Source: Rhizobiales bacterium Ga0077537
GTDB lineage: Bacteria; Pseudomonadota; Alphaproteobacteria; Rhizobiales; Hyphomicrobiaceae
Length of the DNA: 64,000 bases
Direction of reading: 5' to 3'
NCBI GenBank assembly: GCA_001464955.1
Contig: LNEM01000006.1
Span: 62,001-126,000, forward strand
Made by a program: the position numbers and the translations under genes. Below the pieces are notes generated by a model. It ran no database searches. It saw only the letters and a program-made list of their open reading frames with translations, and was not told the DNA's origin. Below, in pieces: positions 25,797 through 34,411 of this stretch. How positions within the stretch are numbered: position 1 is the stretch's first letter; each line of letters opens with the position of its first letter.

Positions 25797-26020
25797 CGCG
25801 CAATCCTCTCGAAGCTGCTGTCCGTCGTCTTTACTCTGCGTGCGACACGGCTCATGCGGACCGCGGCGTCATGAGCCTCCTGGGGCTTATGAAAGCTCGA
25901 TCCATCAAGCAGATCGTAAGGTGCGATACCGGAGTGGAATCGGAAGGCCCGCGATGTGTGATCGCGCGTCAGGATCCCTACGAGATCGCCATCGATCTCG
26001 ATCGTGTGGAGACTGGACAT
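25793..26020 (-). CDS. Small hypothetical protein, first gene after Cys leader
   Basis: Seventy-five residues starting MSSLHTIEIDGDLVGILTRD. The ATG has GAGAGGAAAC ahead of it; a longer in-frame start is not supported. It is the first gene after the Cys-rich leader peptide and is coupled to the next small gene by ATGA. No function recognised. The fold looks like short strands followed by a C-terminal basic helix (HDAAVRMSRVARRVK). Confidence 0.55.
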   Translation of the reverse strand: MSSLHTIEIDGDLVGILTRDHTSRAFRFHSGIAPYDLLDGSSFHKPQEAHDAAVRMSRVARRVKTTDSSFERIAR

Positions 26021-26104
26021 GTGTTTCCTCTCCGCGGTCGCGAAGGCGCCGCGCATTACGAGAATTGATCGGGTCGAGCGACTTATTGGCTGCTCAGATC
26101 TGAG

Positions 26105-26197
26105 CTATCGACAGCGACAACACCGGCAAGTCGAAACAGACAGCGGACCACGGACGGCTAGGACTCTCGCTGCAGGCATCACGATCTCGTTCTTCAT
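26105..26197 (-). CDS. Cys-rich leader peptide upstream of sulfate operon
   Basis: A 30-codon open frame with a strong GAAGGAGA site six bases before ATG. The peptide starts MKNEIVMPAARVLAVRG and ends STCRCCRCR then TAG, so four of its last seven codons are Cys. It lies 84 bases ahead of the first gene of the sulfate uptake operon. Short Cys-rich frames before sulfur genes act as cysteine-responsive attenuators in mycobacteria; the same logic is inferred here. A perfect palindrome GCTCAGATCTGAGC overlaps the stop codon. Confidence 0.65.
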   Translation of the reverse strand: MKNEIVMPAARVLAVRGPLSVSTCRCCRCR

Positions 26198-26221
26198 CGT
26201 GCGTCTCCTTCAGGTCAGGAC

Positions 26222-26238
26222 TGCAGCCAATGGCTGCA
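26222..26238. promoter_or_regulatory. Inverted repeat just upstream of the Cys leader
   Basis: TGCAGCC-AAT-GGCTGCA is a perfect 7-bp inverted repeat a few bases ahead of the leader's ribosome site. It could be an operator or a 5' leader hairpin. A TTGCGC hexamer lies further upstream, but no good -10 box is evident. Confidence 0.35.
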
Positions 26239-26450
26239 AGACTTAGCGTTTTTTACGCGGCGCAAGTGGCGCTGAAATCCCCGCGGTTGGCAGCGACTTG
26301 TCTCTGAAATTGCCAACGATCTCAATCTAACAGGTTGGCGGGACAATCCCACCAAGTCTTTCTTCTATCGATATGACCCAGTGACAGGCCATCTGAGTTT
26401 CGAGGTGCGGATTGCGCCAACGGCGGTCGTTCGACGCGACAGGCCGTGCC

Positions 26451-27440
26451 TCACTTTGCGGGGTGCGCGCCACCTGGCACCAAGAAAGCCGCAGGTCGTC
26501 TCTGTGGTGCGCCATCCGGATGCGAGACGGCGGACGAGCGAACAGTCTTCTCGTCTAAAGACGACGAGCAGAGCTCGATGAACTTGTAGGCGAAGCGGCG
26601 GAGCACGCTACCTCGGCGCACCGCGATCCATGTCGTGTTCATGGGAAAAAGCGCGTTGGCGTTGAGCAGGCTCAAGCCACCATCACACTGATCGACGTAC
26701 GTCATCGATGCGATGATGCCAACGCCAAGCCCCAGCCCGACATAAGTCTTCAGAACATCCGTATCCATCGCCGACATGACGATGTCCGGTGCGAGTCCGG
26801 CTTCGCTGAATGCTGCGTCGATATTGCCCCGGCCGGTGAACCCTTCGTGGTATGTGATGATCGGGTGTTCGGCCAATGCCGCCAGCGTCAATGGCGTCAT
26901 GCTTTCCAATGGGTGCCCTTTGGGAACGATCACCCCATGGGTCCACGTGTAGAATGGGAAAGTGGCGAGTTGCGGCGCCTGAGCCAGCGTCTCCGTAGCT
27001 ATGCCGATTTCGGCCTCCCCCCGCGTGACCATATCGGCGATTTCGGTTGGGCTGCCCTGGTGCAGGGCCAGGTGCACCTTGGGAAATGCCAATCGGAACC
27101 GACGCACCACATCGGTCAGGGCATAGCGCGCCTGTGTGTGTGTCGTCGCGATGGTCAGGTGTCCCTCGTCGCGATCCGCATAGCGGTCGCCGATCTTCTT
27201 GACGTTTTCGGCGTCGATGAGAATGCGCTCGACGATGAGGGCGACTTCTTCCCCGGGCTTTGTCAGTCCGAGCAGCCTTTTCCCCTTCCGGACGAAGAGC
27301 TCGACGCCGAGCTCATCCTCCAGATCCTTGATGTGCTTGCTCACACCCGACTGGGACGTATGGAGCGCGCCAGCGGCCTCCGTCAGATTGAACTGCTGGC
27401 GCACTGTTTCGCGAATGATCCGCAGCTGCTGGAAGTTCAT
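26451..27440 (-). CDS. cysB: CysB/Cbl-type LysR regulator
   Basis: A 329-residue LysR-type activator. The N-terminal helix-turn-helix reads FNLTEAAGALHTSQSGVSKH. The inducer-binding domain has TTHTQARYAL, the CysB signature region that senses acetylserine and sulfate-type ligands. The C-terminal 30 residues are proline/alanine rich. It sits between peroxiredoxin and the leader peptide in the same orientation, and is likely to control the flanking sulfur genes. Confidence 0.9.
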   Translation of the reverse strand: MNFQQLRIIRETVRQQFNLTEAAGALHTSQSGVSKHIKDLEDELGVELFVRKGKRLLGLTKPGEEVALIVERILIDAENVKKIGDRYADRDEGHLTIATTHTQARYALTDVVRRFRLAFPKVHLALHQGSPTEIADMVTRGEAEIGIATETLAQAPQLATFPFYTWTHGVIVPKGHPLESMTPLTLAALAEHPIITYHEGFTGRGNIDAAFSEAGLAPDIVMSAMDTDVLKTYVGLGLGVGIIASMTYVDQCDGGLSLLNANALFPMNTTWIAVRRGSVLRRFAYKFIELCSSSLDEKTVRSSAVSHPDGAPQRRPAAFLVPGGAHPAK

Positions 27441-27538
27441 CGTTGTCTCCTGCGGCCCGTATCGTGCTCCGCGTCAGGGGTTGCGCAATGTCTCCAGGTG
27501 GCGCCCGAGATCGACGGCGGGGCACGGATCGAGCCGCG

Positions 27539-28201
27539 TCAGTCCGAGCGCGGTTGTGCTGTCGTCCGCAGATAGGGCTTCACGGTCTTGAAACCCGGAA
27601 ACTTCTCCTGCGCCTCTTCATTCGAGACGGCGGCGGTGATGATGACGTCTTGGCCCTGCTTCCAGTCGGCTGGCGTCGCGACCTTGTGCTTCGCCGTCAG
27701 CTGCAAGCTGTCGAGGACGCGCAGCACCTCGTCGAAATTGCGCCCCGTGCTCATCGGATAGGCGATGATCAGCTTGATCAACTTGTCCGGGCCGATGATG
27801 AAGATGTTGCGGACGGTCTGATTGTCGGCGGGCGTGCGCTTGGAAGGATCGCCGGATGCGCTCGCGGGCAGCATGCCGTACAGCTTCGACACCGCGAAAT
27901 CCGTGTCGCCGATCATTGGGTAATTCGGCGCGACGCCCTGCGTCTCTTCGATGTCGAGTGCCCACTTCGCGTGGTTCGAGACGGCATCGACGCTCAAGCC
28001 GAGGAGCTTCGTATTGCGTTTGTCGAACTCTGGCTTCAGGTGCGCCATGCGCCCGAGTTCCGTCGTGCAGACTGGCGTGAAGTCCTTAGGGTGCGAGAAG
28101 AACACGACCCAGGAGTTGCCAATGTAGTCGTGCAACTTGATCTTGCCTTCGGTCGTCTCGGCCTCGAAGTCCGGAGCAAGGCTGCCGATTGCGAGGGTCA
28201 T
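27539..28201 (-). CDS. 1-Cys peroxiredoxin
   Basis: A 220-residue Prx6-type peroxiredoxin. The peroxidatic Cys is at 45 in PKDFTPVCTTE, and it is the only Cys in the protein, so it should be recycled by an external thiol. The usual Prx6 C-terminal extension is present (ATPADWKQGQDVII). AAGGAGA precedes the ATG. It removes peroxides and sits between cysI and cysB, which suits protection during sulfite reduction. Confidence 0.93.
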   Translation of the reverse strand: MTLAIGSLAPDFEAETTEGKIKLHDYIGNSWVVFFSHPKDFTPVCTTELGRMAHLKPEFDKRNTKLLGLSVDAVSNHAKWALDIEETQGVAPNYPMIGDTDFAVSKLYGMLPASASGDPSKRTPADNQTVRNIFIIGPDKLIKLIIAYPMSTGRNFDEVLRVLDSLQLTAKHKVATPADWKQGQDVIITAAVSNEEAQEKFPGFKTVKPYLRTTAQPRSD

Positions 28202-28240
28202 GGAGATCTCCTTTTTGAACCTGAATTGCAGAATGTTCGT

Positions 28241-29959
28241 TCAAGCTGAAGCAAGCCGTACGTCAGCGTGAAAACGGTTTCCGGCCGCGGTGGCCTTCAC
28301 GACGCCAGTGCGGACGACAAAGTCGCCGAAACGCTCTCCGTCCCGTCGATCCTGCGCGTATGCGAGCAGCAGGGGGGCCAGGAGCGCGACGATGCGCGCT
28401 TTGTCCACGTCCTGTGCGTAGAGCTTGTTCAGGCGCGATCCGTCGAAAGCAGCACCGAGATAGAGATTGTAGAGCCCAGGCTGACGCCCCACGAGACCGA
28501 TCTCGGCGAGATAAGGCCGGGCGCAACCATTTGGGCAGCCGGTCATGCGAATGACGATGTCATCGTGGCTGAGGCCGGCGCGCTCGATACTTTCTTCGAG
28601 GGCGGTCACGAGATCAGGCAGAAATCGCTCGCTTTCGGCCAGCGCCAATGCGCAGGTCGGCAGGGCCACGCAAGCCATGGAGTTGCGCCGGAGCCCCGAG
28701 GATGTCGCTATTGAGATGCCGTGGGCGGCGAGAATCGCGTCGATCTTCTTCTTTGCGGCGGCAGTTGCCCCTGCGATGATCACGTTTTGGTTCGCGGTGC
28801 AGATCATCTCGCCCTTGTGGATCTGTGCGATCTCACGCAAGGCGGTGCGCAGTGAGTGACCTGGGCGATCCTTGACGCGGCCATTCTCCACGAACAGCCC
28901 CAGATGCCACTTGCCATCGGTGCTCTTCGACCAGCCGAGCGGGTCGCCAGTGGAAGTGAACGCGAACGGATGCTGCGCGCCGAGCTTGAAGCCAAGTCGC
29001 TTCTCGACCTCGGCACGGAAGGCGTCCAGGCCCCGCGCTTCGATCGTATACTTGAGGCGCGCGTGCTTTCGCACTTCGCGATTGCCCCAATCCCGCTGCA
29101 CGGTCAGGACTTTCTCGCCCACGTCGACAGCCTGCGCGGGTGTGCAGAACCCGAGCACGTCAGCGGTGCGCGGAAACGTATCGGGCTCACCATGCGTCAT
29201 GCCCATCCCGCCACCGACCGTGACGTTGTAGCCGACGACGCGGCCCTCCTGGACGATGGCGATGAAGCCCAGATCCTGGGCGAAAATGTCGACGTCATTG
29301 TAGGGCGGCACCGCCACCACGGTCTTGAATTTGCGCGGCAGGTAGTGTTTGCCGTAGATCGGCTCGGCTTCATTGGAACCGCTCGTCGGCTGCCCTTCGA
29401 CCTTCGCGCCGTCCAGCCAGATCTCGTGATAGGCGCCCGTCTTCGGCAAAAGGTGCTCGCTCAGCTTGCGAGCGAGATCGAGGGCTTCGGAATGCGCTGG
29501 TGACAGATGCGGGTTGCAGGTCGCGAGCACGTTGCGATTGACGTCGCCACAGGCTGCCAGCGTGTCGAGCAGCGCGGCATCGATGGCCTGCATGGTCCGG
29601 CGCATGTTCGACTTGATGACGCCATGATACTGGAACGTCTGGCGCGTGGTGAGGCGCAGCGTACCGTTCGCGTAGTCCGTCGCAATCCGATCGAGCGCCA
29701 GCCATTGCGACGGGGTGACGACGCCGCCGGGGATCCGCACCCGGATCATGAAGCTGAACGCTTTCTCGAGTCGCTTCTTGGTGCGCTCGCCGCGCACGTC
29801 CCGGTCGTCCTGAAGATACGTGCCATGGAAGCGCACCAGATACTGGTCGTCCTCGGCTATCCCGCCAGTGGCGACTTCATTGAGGCCGGCAGAGATCGTG
29901 CCACGAAGGCCCTGGCTCGCGTCCTTGATCTGCTCTTGCTTTGTAGTCTTCTTGCTCAT
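28241..29959 (-). CDS. cysI: Sulfite reductase hemoprotein subunit
   Basis: A 572-residue enzyme that reduces sulfite to sulfide with six electrons from CysJ. The four siroheme/4Fe-4S Cys ligands are in CVALPTC and CPNGC in the C-terminal third, and the two nitrite/sulfite reductase repeats are recognisable (TTRQTFQYHGV; ACGDVNRNVLATC). Length is typical. It follows cysJ by 11 bases in the leftward operon. Confidence 0.95.
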   Translation of the reverse strand: MSKKTTKQEQIKDASQGLRGTISAGLNEVATGGIAEDDQYLVRFHGTYLQDDRDVRGERTKKRLEKAFSFMIRVRIPGGVVTPSQWLALDRIATDYANGTLRLTTRQTFQYHGVIKSNMRRTMQAIDAALLDTLAACGDVNRNVLATCNPHLSPAHSEALDLARKLSEHLLPKTGAYHEIWLDGAKVEGQPTSGSNEAEPIYGKHYLPRKFKTVVAVPPYNDVDIFAQDLGFIAIVQEGRVVGYNVTVGGGMGMTHGEPDTFPRTADVLGFCTPAQAVDVGEKVLTVQRDWGNREVRKHARLKYTIEARGLDAFRAEVEKRLGFKLGAQHPFAFTSTGDPLGWSKSTDGKWHLGLFVENGRVKDRPGHSLRTALREIAQIHKGEMICTANQNVIIAGATAAAKKKIDAILAAHGISIATSSGLRRNSMACVALPTCALALAESERFLPDLVTALEESIERAGLSHDDIVIRMTGCPNGCARPYLAEIGLVGRQPGLYNLYLGAAFDGSRLNKLYAQDVDKARIVALLAPLLLAYAQDRRDGERFGDFVVRTGVVKATAAGNRFHADVRLASA

Positions 29960-29970
29960 GACGGCGTGCC

Positions 29971-31710
29971 TCAGTAAACGTCGCGCTGATAGCGGCCAGT
30001 CTTGCGCAGATCGTCGAGGGGTTCGACGCCCAGAACGTCGCCGAGCGCTTTGTCGACATCGCGAGCCATAGCCTTCTCGTCACCACAGACGTAGATATGA
30101 GCGCCGTCATTGACCCACCCTCTCAGGGTGTCGGCGTTCTCCGTGATGCGGTGCTGGACATAAATCTTCTCCGGCTGATCGCGCGAGAATGCGACGTCCA
30201 GTTTGGTCAGTGCAGCACTCGCGAGGTGGTCTTGCCATTCGAGCTGGTAGAGGAAATCGGTCGTATAGTTCCGCGCGCCGAAGAAGAGCCAGCTTTTCCC
30301 TTTCGCCTCGGTCGAGGCGCGCTCTTCGAGGAACGCCCGAAACGGGGCGACTCCCGTGCCAGCGCCGATCATCACGATTGGACGGGTGCTGTCGGCAGGC
30401 AGTCGGAAATGCCGGTTAGGCTTGACGTAGAGCTTCACGACGTCGCCACGTTTTCTGCCGGCAAGATACGCGGATGCGACGCCGTTTCGGGCTCGACCAT
30501 GGCTGTGCCAGCGGACGGCGCCGACCAGAAGATGCGTCTCGCCCTCGTGCGCCGCCGGGCTTGACGCGACCGAGTAGAGCCGTGGCGGCAGCGGACGCAG
30601 CAGGTCGAGGAGTTGCTGACCGCTCAACCGCTCGCGATGCTCGCTGATGAGATCGATGATCTGCCGGTCCGCAGCATAGTCGGCGAAGCGCTCCGGCGCG
30701 GCGAGCGCCGCGACGTCGCCACGCCCCGTCAGTTTCGCGTAGGCGTCTACGAGCGGCCGCGTCAGGGTCGTGATCTCGCGTCCCGTGGTCAACTGCTGCA
30801 CCAGCGCGGGATCGCCGCCGGCCCCCACGGTGTCGAGCAACGCCGCGACGAGGTCCGGGTCGTTCTCCGGGACCACACCGATCGCGTCGCCCGGCGCATA
30901 GGACCAGCCCGCTGCATCGGTCGCGAACTCGAGGTGCCACGTCTCGCTCGACGATCCCGTTCCGTTGAGATTGACGACCTCGCGGAGCTCAGCCGCGAGC
31001 GGGCTTTCGGCATCAAACAGGGGCTCATCGGTCCCGTCGTCCGGCTGCGACGCCTTGAAGTCGATGTGGACGATGTTTGCCGCCGCCGGCTCCGTCGGCA
31101 GGAACTTTCCGAGCGCGTCCTCGGTCCACGCCGCCGCCTTCTTCGCGAAGTCGAGATCGAGATCGACCCGATCGAAGATCCGCTGCGCGCCGAGCGCATT
31201 CAGCCGCTCGTCGATGGCACGACCGGTCGCACAGAAATTAGCGTAGGCTGTATCGCCGAGCGCCAGGACAGCGAAGCGAACCCCGTCGAGGCGCGGCGCG
31301 CTCTCCGACATCAGGCTCTTGAAGAAGGTCGCGGCGCGTTGCGGGGGATCTCCCTCGCCCCACGTCGCCGCAATGACGATGATATCCTTGGCTGCAGTCA
31401 GCGTATCCAGCGTCGCGTCGGCCATATCGACAGCCTTGGCGTCATAACCAAGTTTCTGCGCAGCCTTCCGAGCCTTGAGGGCGAGACTTTCGGCGTTCCC
31501 GGTTTCACTGCCGTAGAGAATCGTCAGCTTGGATTTCGCACGCGGTGGCGCAATTGGCTGCTGCGCGGTCGTACCGCCGTGTGCTGCGTCGACGCCCGCC
31601 AGAAACCCCGACAGCCAGCTGCGTTGAAGGGGTGTTGCCCGTGCGACGATCGAGTTCAGGGTCTCGATCTGATCAGCCGGAAACGGCGCAGATTTCGGCA
31701 ATGCTGTCAT
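29971..31710 (-). CDS. cysJ: Sulfite reductase flavoprotein subunit
   Basis: A 579-residue diflavin reductase that moves electrons from NADPH to CysI. An N-terminal flavodoxin domain (LYGSETGNAESLALKARK near 66-83) is followed by an FAD domain (PRLYSVASSP) and an NADPH domain (MIGAGTGVAPFRAFLEER). MTALPKS is chosen as the start; a GTG twelve bases upstream overlaps the cysG stop and could also be used. Typical length and neighbours. Confidence 0.94.
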   Translation of the reverse strand: MTALPKSAPFPADQIETLNSIVARATPLQRSWLSGFLAGVDAAHGGTTAQQPIAPPRAKSKLTILYGSETGNAESLALKARKAAQKLGYDAKAVDMADATLDTLTAAKDIIVIAATWGEGDPPQRAATFFKSLMSESAPRLDGVRFAVLALGDTAYANFCATGRAIDERLNALGAQRIFDRVDLDLDFAKKAAAWTEDALGKFLPTEPAAANIVHIDFKASQPDDGTDEPLFDAESPLAAELREVVNLNGTGSSSETWHLEFATDAAGWSYAPGDAIGVVPENDPDLVAALLDTVGAGGDPALVQQLTTGREITTLTRPLVDAYAKLTGRGDVAALAAPERFADYAADRQIIDLISEHRERLSGQQLLDLLRPLPPRLYSVASSPAAHEGETHLLVGAVRWHSHGRARNGVASAYLAGRKRGDVVKLYVKPNRHFRLPADSTRPIVMIGAGTGVAPFRAFLEERASTEAKGKSWLFFGARNYTTDFLYQLEWQDHLASAALTKLDVAFSRDQPEKIYVQHRITENADTLRGWVNDGAHIYVCGDEKAMARDVDKALGDVLGVEPLDDLRKTGRYQRDVY

Positions 31711-31718
31711 GGACGGTC

Positions 31719-33179
31719 TCACAAGGATGGCGCGAACTGATCGACGAGGGCGAGCGTGGGCGAAGCGCTGCCTGCGCGTCGCAGATGCTGGGCCCTGCTG
31801 AAGCGCTCAACGGTGGCCGGAGCCTTCAGGCCAGCGGCGCTCCAGTCGAGCCCGACGAACAAAATGGCGGGCCCGGCGACCTCCAACTCCTCGACGGCGG
31901 CGTCGAGTTCGCTGAGCGTGGTCGCAATCGTCCGGCACTGTGGCCGTCCTCCGTTCTCCACGATGACGGCAGGTGTGGAACCGTCCGCACCGGCATCGAG
32001 AAGGTTTCGAACGATACGAGGCGCAGTCTTGACGCCCATGTAAATGGCAAACGCCTGTTGCGGACGCGCGAGTGCATCCCAATCGAGGTCCGGCTCGCCG
32101 TCGGTTGAGGCGCCTGCGACGAGAGAGATCGTACGGATTGCGCCGCGGTACGTGAGTGGCAAACGGGCGTCCACGGCACAGGCTTGTGCCGCGGTGATTC
32201 CTGGAATGATTTCCACACCGATGCCTGCCGTTTCGACAGCTGAAATTTCTTCCGCCACGCGACCGAAAACGAAAGCGTCGCCTCCCTTCAGCCGCACGAC
32301 AATCTTGCCCGCGCCGGCGTAGGCAATCATCTGCTTATTGATGTCACCCTGTTGCGCACTCGGTTTCCCGGCTCGCTTGCCAACCTCGACAAGCACCGCT
32401 TCGCGCCGGGCATGTTCCAAGACGCCTTCGCCCACAAGACTGTCGTAAAGAATGACGTCGGCCGACTTCAAGGCCCGGACGGCCTTCAGCGTGATCAAGT
32501 CTGGGTCGCCCGGTCCGGCGCCGATGATGATGACGCGCCCCGGTTGCCTCTCCGAACCGGCTCCGGCGAGTAGAGCTTCGATCAGACGGCGACCTTCGAC
32601 CTCATCACCGCGTTGAATGGCCTCGGCGGGCTCGCCGGCGATAACCTGATGCCAGAACGCCCGCCGCTGTCCACCAGATGGCACCCTCTGGGCCCGTTCG
32701 CGATAGTCCCGCGCGATCGCGGCGACCCGATCCAGGCGTGGATGAAGTTGGCGTTCGAGCAATTCGCGGAGGTGGGTGGCAAGCACCGGCGCAGCACCAT
32801 CTGTCGCGATGGCAACCGTGACATCGCCCCGGTCGACGAATGCGCCGAGCGCGAACGTGCATAGTGCAGGCCGATCCGGCACATTCACGGGCACGCCAAG
32901 GCCGCGAGCCAGCTCAGAAACGCGCGCGTCTTCAATGTCGTCGCCCGTGGCCGAGATGACGAGTGGACGCCCTTGGATATCAGCCGAGGCAGGCTTATGC
33001 GGCAGCAGGTCGATCTGGGTCGCCTTGTCCGAAAGTCCAGCGGGCAGCTCGTGTGCTGCAAGCGTCAGGCGTGGAGCGCGCAGCAACAGCGTGCGCGCCT
33101 TGATCACAGCGAGGTCGCCGCCGCCGTTCACGAGTGGGGGCGTCTGATCGACGCTCACGAAAATTGGGAACGATGTCAT
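31719..33179 (-). CDS. cysG: Siroheme synthase, fused form
   Basis: A 486-residue multifunctional enzyme that makes the siroheme needed by CysI. The N-terminal half is the NAD-dependent dehydrogenase/ferrochelatase part (VNGGGDLAVIKARTLLL), and the C-terminal half is the uroporphyrinogen III methylase (IIGAGPGDPDLITLKA, GGDAFVFGR, PLTYRG). MTSFPIF is the start; the longer frame has no support. Co-location with cysIJ is usual. Confidence 0.93.
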   Translation of the reverse strand: MTSFPIFVSVDQTPPLVNGGGDLAVIKARTLLLRAPRLTLAAHELPAGLSDKATQIDLLPHKPASADIQGRPLVISATGDDIEDARVSELARGLGVPVNVPDRPALCTFALGAFVDRGDVTVAIATDGAAPVLATHLRELLERQLHPRLDRVAAIARDYRERAQRVPSGGQRRAFWHQVIAGEPAEAIQRGDEVEGRRLIEALLAGAGSERQPGRVIIIGAGPGDPDLITLKAVRALKSADVILYDSLVGEGVLEHARREAVLVEVGKRAGKPSAQQGDINKQMIAYAGAGKIVVRLKGGDAFVFGRVAEEISAVETAGIGVEIIPGITAAQACAVDARLPLTYRGAIRTISLVAGASTDGEPDLDWDALARPQQAFAIYMGVKTAPRIVRNLLDAGADGSTPAVIVENGGRPQCRTIATTLSELDAAVEELEVAGPAILFVGLDWSAAGLKAPATVERFSRAQHLRRAGSASPTLALVDQFAPSL

Positions 33180-33184
33180 CAAGC

Positions 33185-33583
33185 TCAACCTGCAACCCAG
33201 TAGGTTTGGGGGACGAGCGCGTCCCACGGCAGCTCGAGCTCCAGGCCGTTTAGGTCGGGAGTCATGACGATCTGGCAGAGGAGCCTGCTCCGGCCGTCAT
33301 CGACCCCGAGAGCAGCCAAAGCTTCCTTCTCGCCGGCACTTGGAGGCGGCAGGTCGTCGACCCAGGCGGCCGAGATCAGGGCGCGACAATCCGAGTAGCG
33401 CCCACGATGAAGCTCGGTCAGCTTGACCGGAAGCCCGTAGGCGGCCAACGCGTCGATGATTCGGGCGCCCACTCTGACAGTTGGCGACAATACCCCGCCG
33501 TCAGGCATGCGCACCCGCAACGACAGCAGCCGTGGCTGCGCCGCACGCTGCACCGGTTCCATCACTCCACCATCGAAAGGCAT
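33185..33583 (-). CDS. Degenerate 2Fe-2S ferredoxin-like protein
   Basis: A 132-residue protein with the adrenodoxin-type framework: IIDALAAYGLPV, then the W-DDLPPPSAGEKEAL loop and SRLLCQIVMTPDLNGLELELP. The usual four Cys ligands are not all present: aligned to adrenodoxin the first two are Glu and Tyr and only the third (C in YSDCRALI) and fourth (C in LLCQI) remain, so a normal cluster is unlikely. GGGAG precedes the ATG. First gene of the leftward sulfite-reductase operon, so it may be a structural partner rather than an electron carrier. Confidence 0.6.
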   Translation of the reverse strand: MPFDGGVMEPVQRAAQPRLLSLRVRMPDGGVLSPTVRVGARIIDALAAYGLPVKLTELHRGRYSDCRALISAAWVDDLPPPSAGEKEALAALGVDDGRSRLLCQIVMTPDLNGLELELPWDALVPQTYWVAG

Positions 33584-33627
33584 GCGCTACTCCCTTGCAT
33601 GCTCGGAGTGTACAGAAAAACAATGCT

Positions 33628-33637
33628 GCTTATAAGC
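33628..33637. promoter_or_regulatory. Palindrome upstream of sulfite-reductase operon
   Basis: GCTTATAAGC is a perfect palindrome about 45 bases ahead of the first gene of the leftward operon, within an AT-rich stretch. The position and dyad suit a LysR-type (CysB) operator, but no binding evidence exists. Confidence 0.35.
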
Positions 33638-34037
33638 CACTGCAGGCAATTAAGTAGAACAAACCACCGCGCCGTGCCAGTTCTGAAAAAAATTCTCCCA
33701 TCGCGGCAGAGGCATGGCATCGAAACGCCAAATTCGGGCCGACGTCGACCGGTTCCGTCCGGGCTGTGGCGCAAGAGCGCCTGGTGACATCTGTACCGCT
33801 CGAGGCGACCCTCGGTGGGGCCGACTGCACGGGAGGCATGTGCTCACTCCGTCGGGCTGTCGCGTCACATAGGTTGAGAGCGGTGTCGCCGGGAGCGTCT
33901 CCGGAGAAGCGCGTCGCAGTGGGTGCGCTCATGGATGATCTAGATGGCCGTGCAATCGCTGAATGATGCGATCCAAAAACCTCACGAACGCATCATGAGG
34001 CGATCGTTCTCACAGTGATCCCTTGGGAAATGAAAGA

Positions 34038-34066
34038 TTGTTCGAACAGCGCCCGTGGGATTATAG
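34038..34066 (+). promoter_or_regulatory. Candidate promoter of ssu operon
   Basis: TTGTTC and TTATAG are spaced by 17 bases, 145 bases ahead of the ssu leader peptide. A palindrome TGTTCGAACA overlaps the -35 hexamer and could be an operator. Sequence match only. Confidence 0.4.
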
Positions 34067-34210
34067 AAAATATCCGCAATTCCGCGTGGCGCAGTACTCA
34101 TATCGATATCGGAATAAAATAGTTCGCAGATGGCATGCATCCCTGTCTGGTGTGGGAGCGATCTCAGCCAGTTGATTTTGGAGTGAACGGCAGATCGCGG
34201 AGATCAATCG

Positions 34211-34294
34211 ATGGTACGCGCTGTTCGTTGCCGCATACGCAAGCGGGCCGGCTCCCGCGATCTGGCGAGCCTAACCTGTTGCTGTACCGTCTGA
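34211..34294 (+). CDS. Cys-rich leader peptide upstream of ssu operon
   Basis: A 27-codon frame beginning MVRAVRCRIRKRAG and ending ASLTCCCTV then TGA, with four Cys including three in a row just before the stop. GCGGAGAT precedes the ATG. It lies about 117 bases ahead of ssuA. Together with the similar leader before the sulfate operon it suggests cysteine-sensing control of both. A short CTGGC-GTCCGA-GCCAG hairpin follows at 34354-34369. Confidence 0.65.
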   Translation: MVRAVRCRIRKRAGSRDLASLTCCCTV

Positions 34295-34411
34295 ACTCCG
34301 CGCCACTTGGCTGAGACTGCCGCATCGTCCAGCGCTTGACTGCGCCGGGACATCTGGCGTCCGAGCCAGCGCCCGCAATTCAACTGCGATCAACCACAGA
34401 GGATGACTTCG

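Noticed and set aside
33562-33774. Third Cys-containing leader ahead of the sulfite reductase operon
   Set aside because: The frame (PCLCRDGRIFF) is long, overlaps the first gene, and lacks a terminal Cys cluster and ribosome site.
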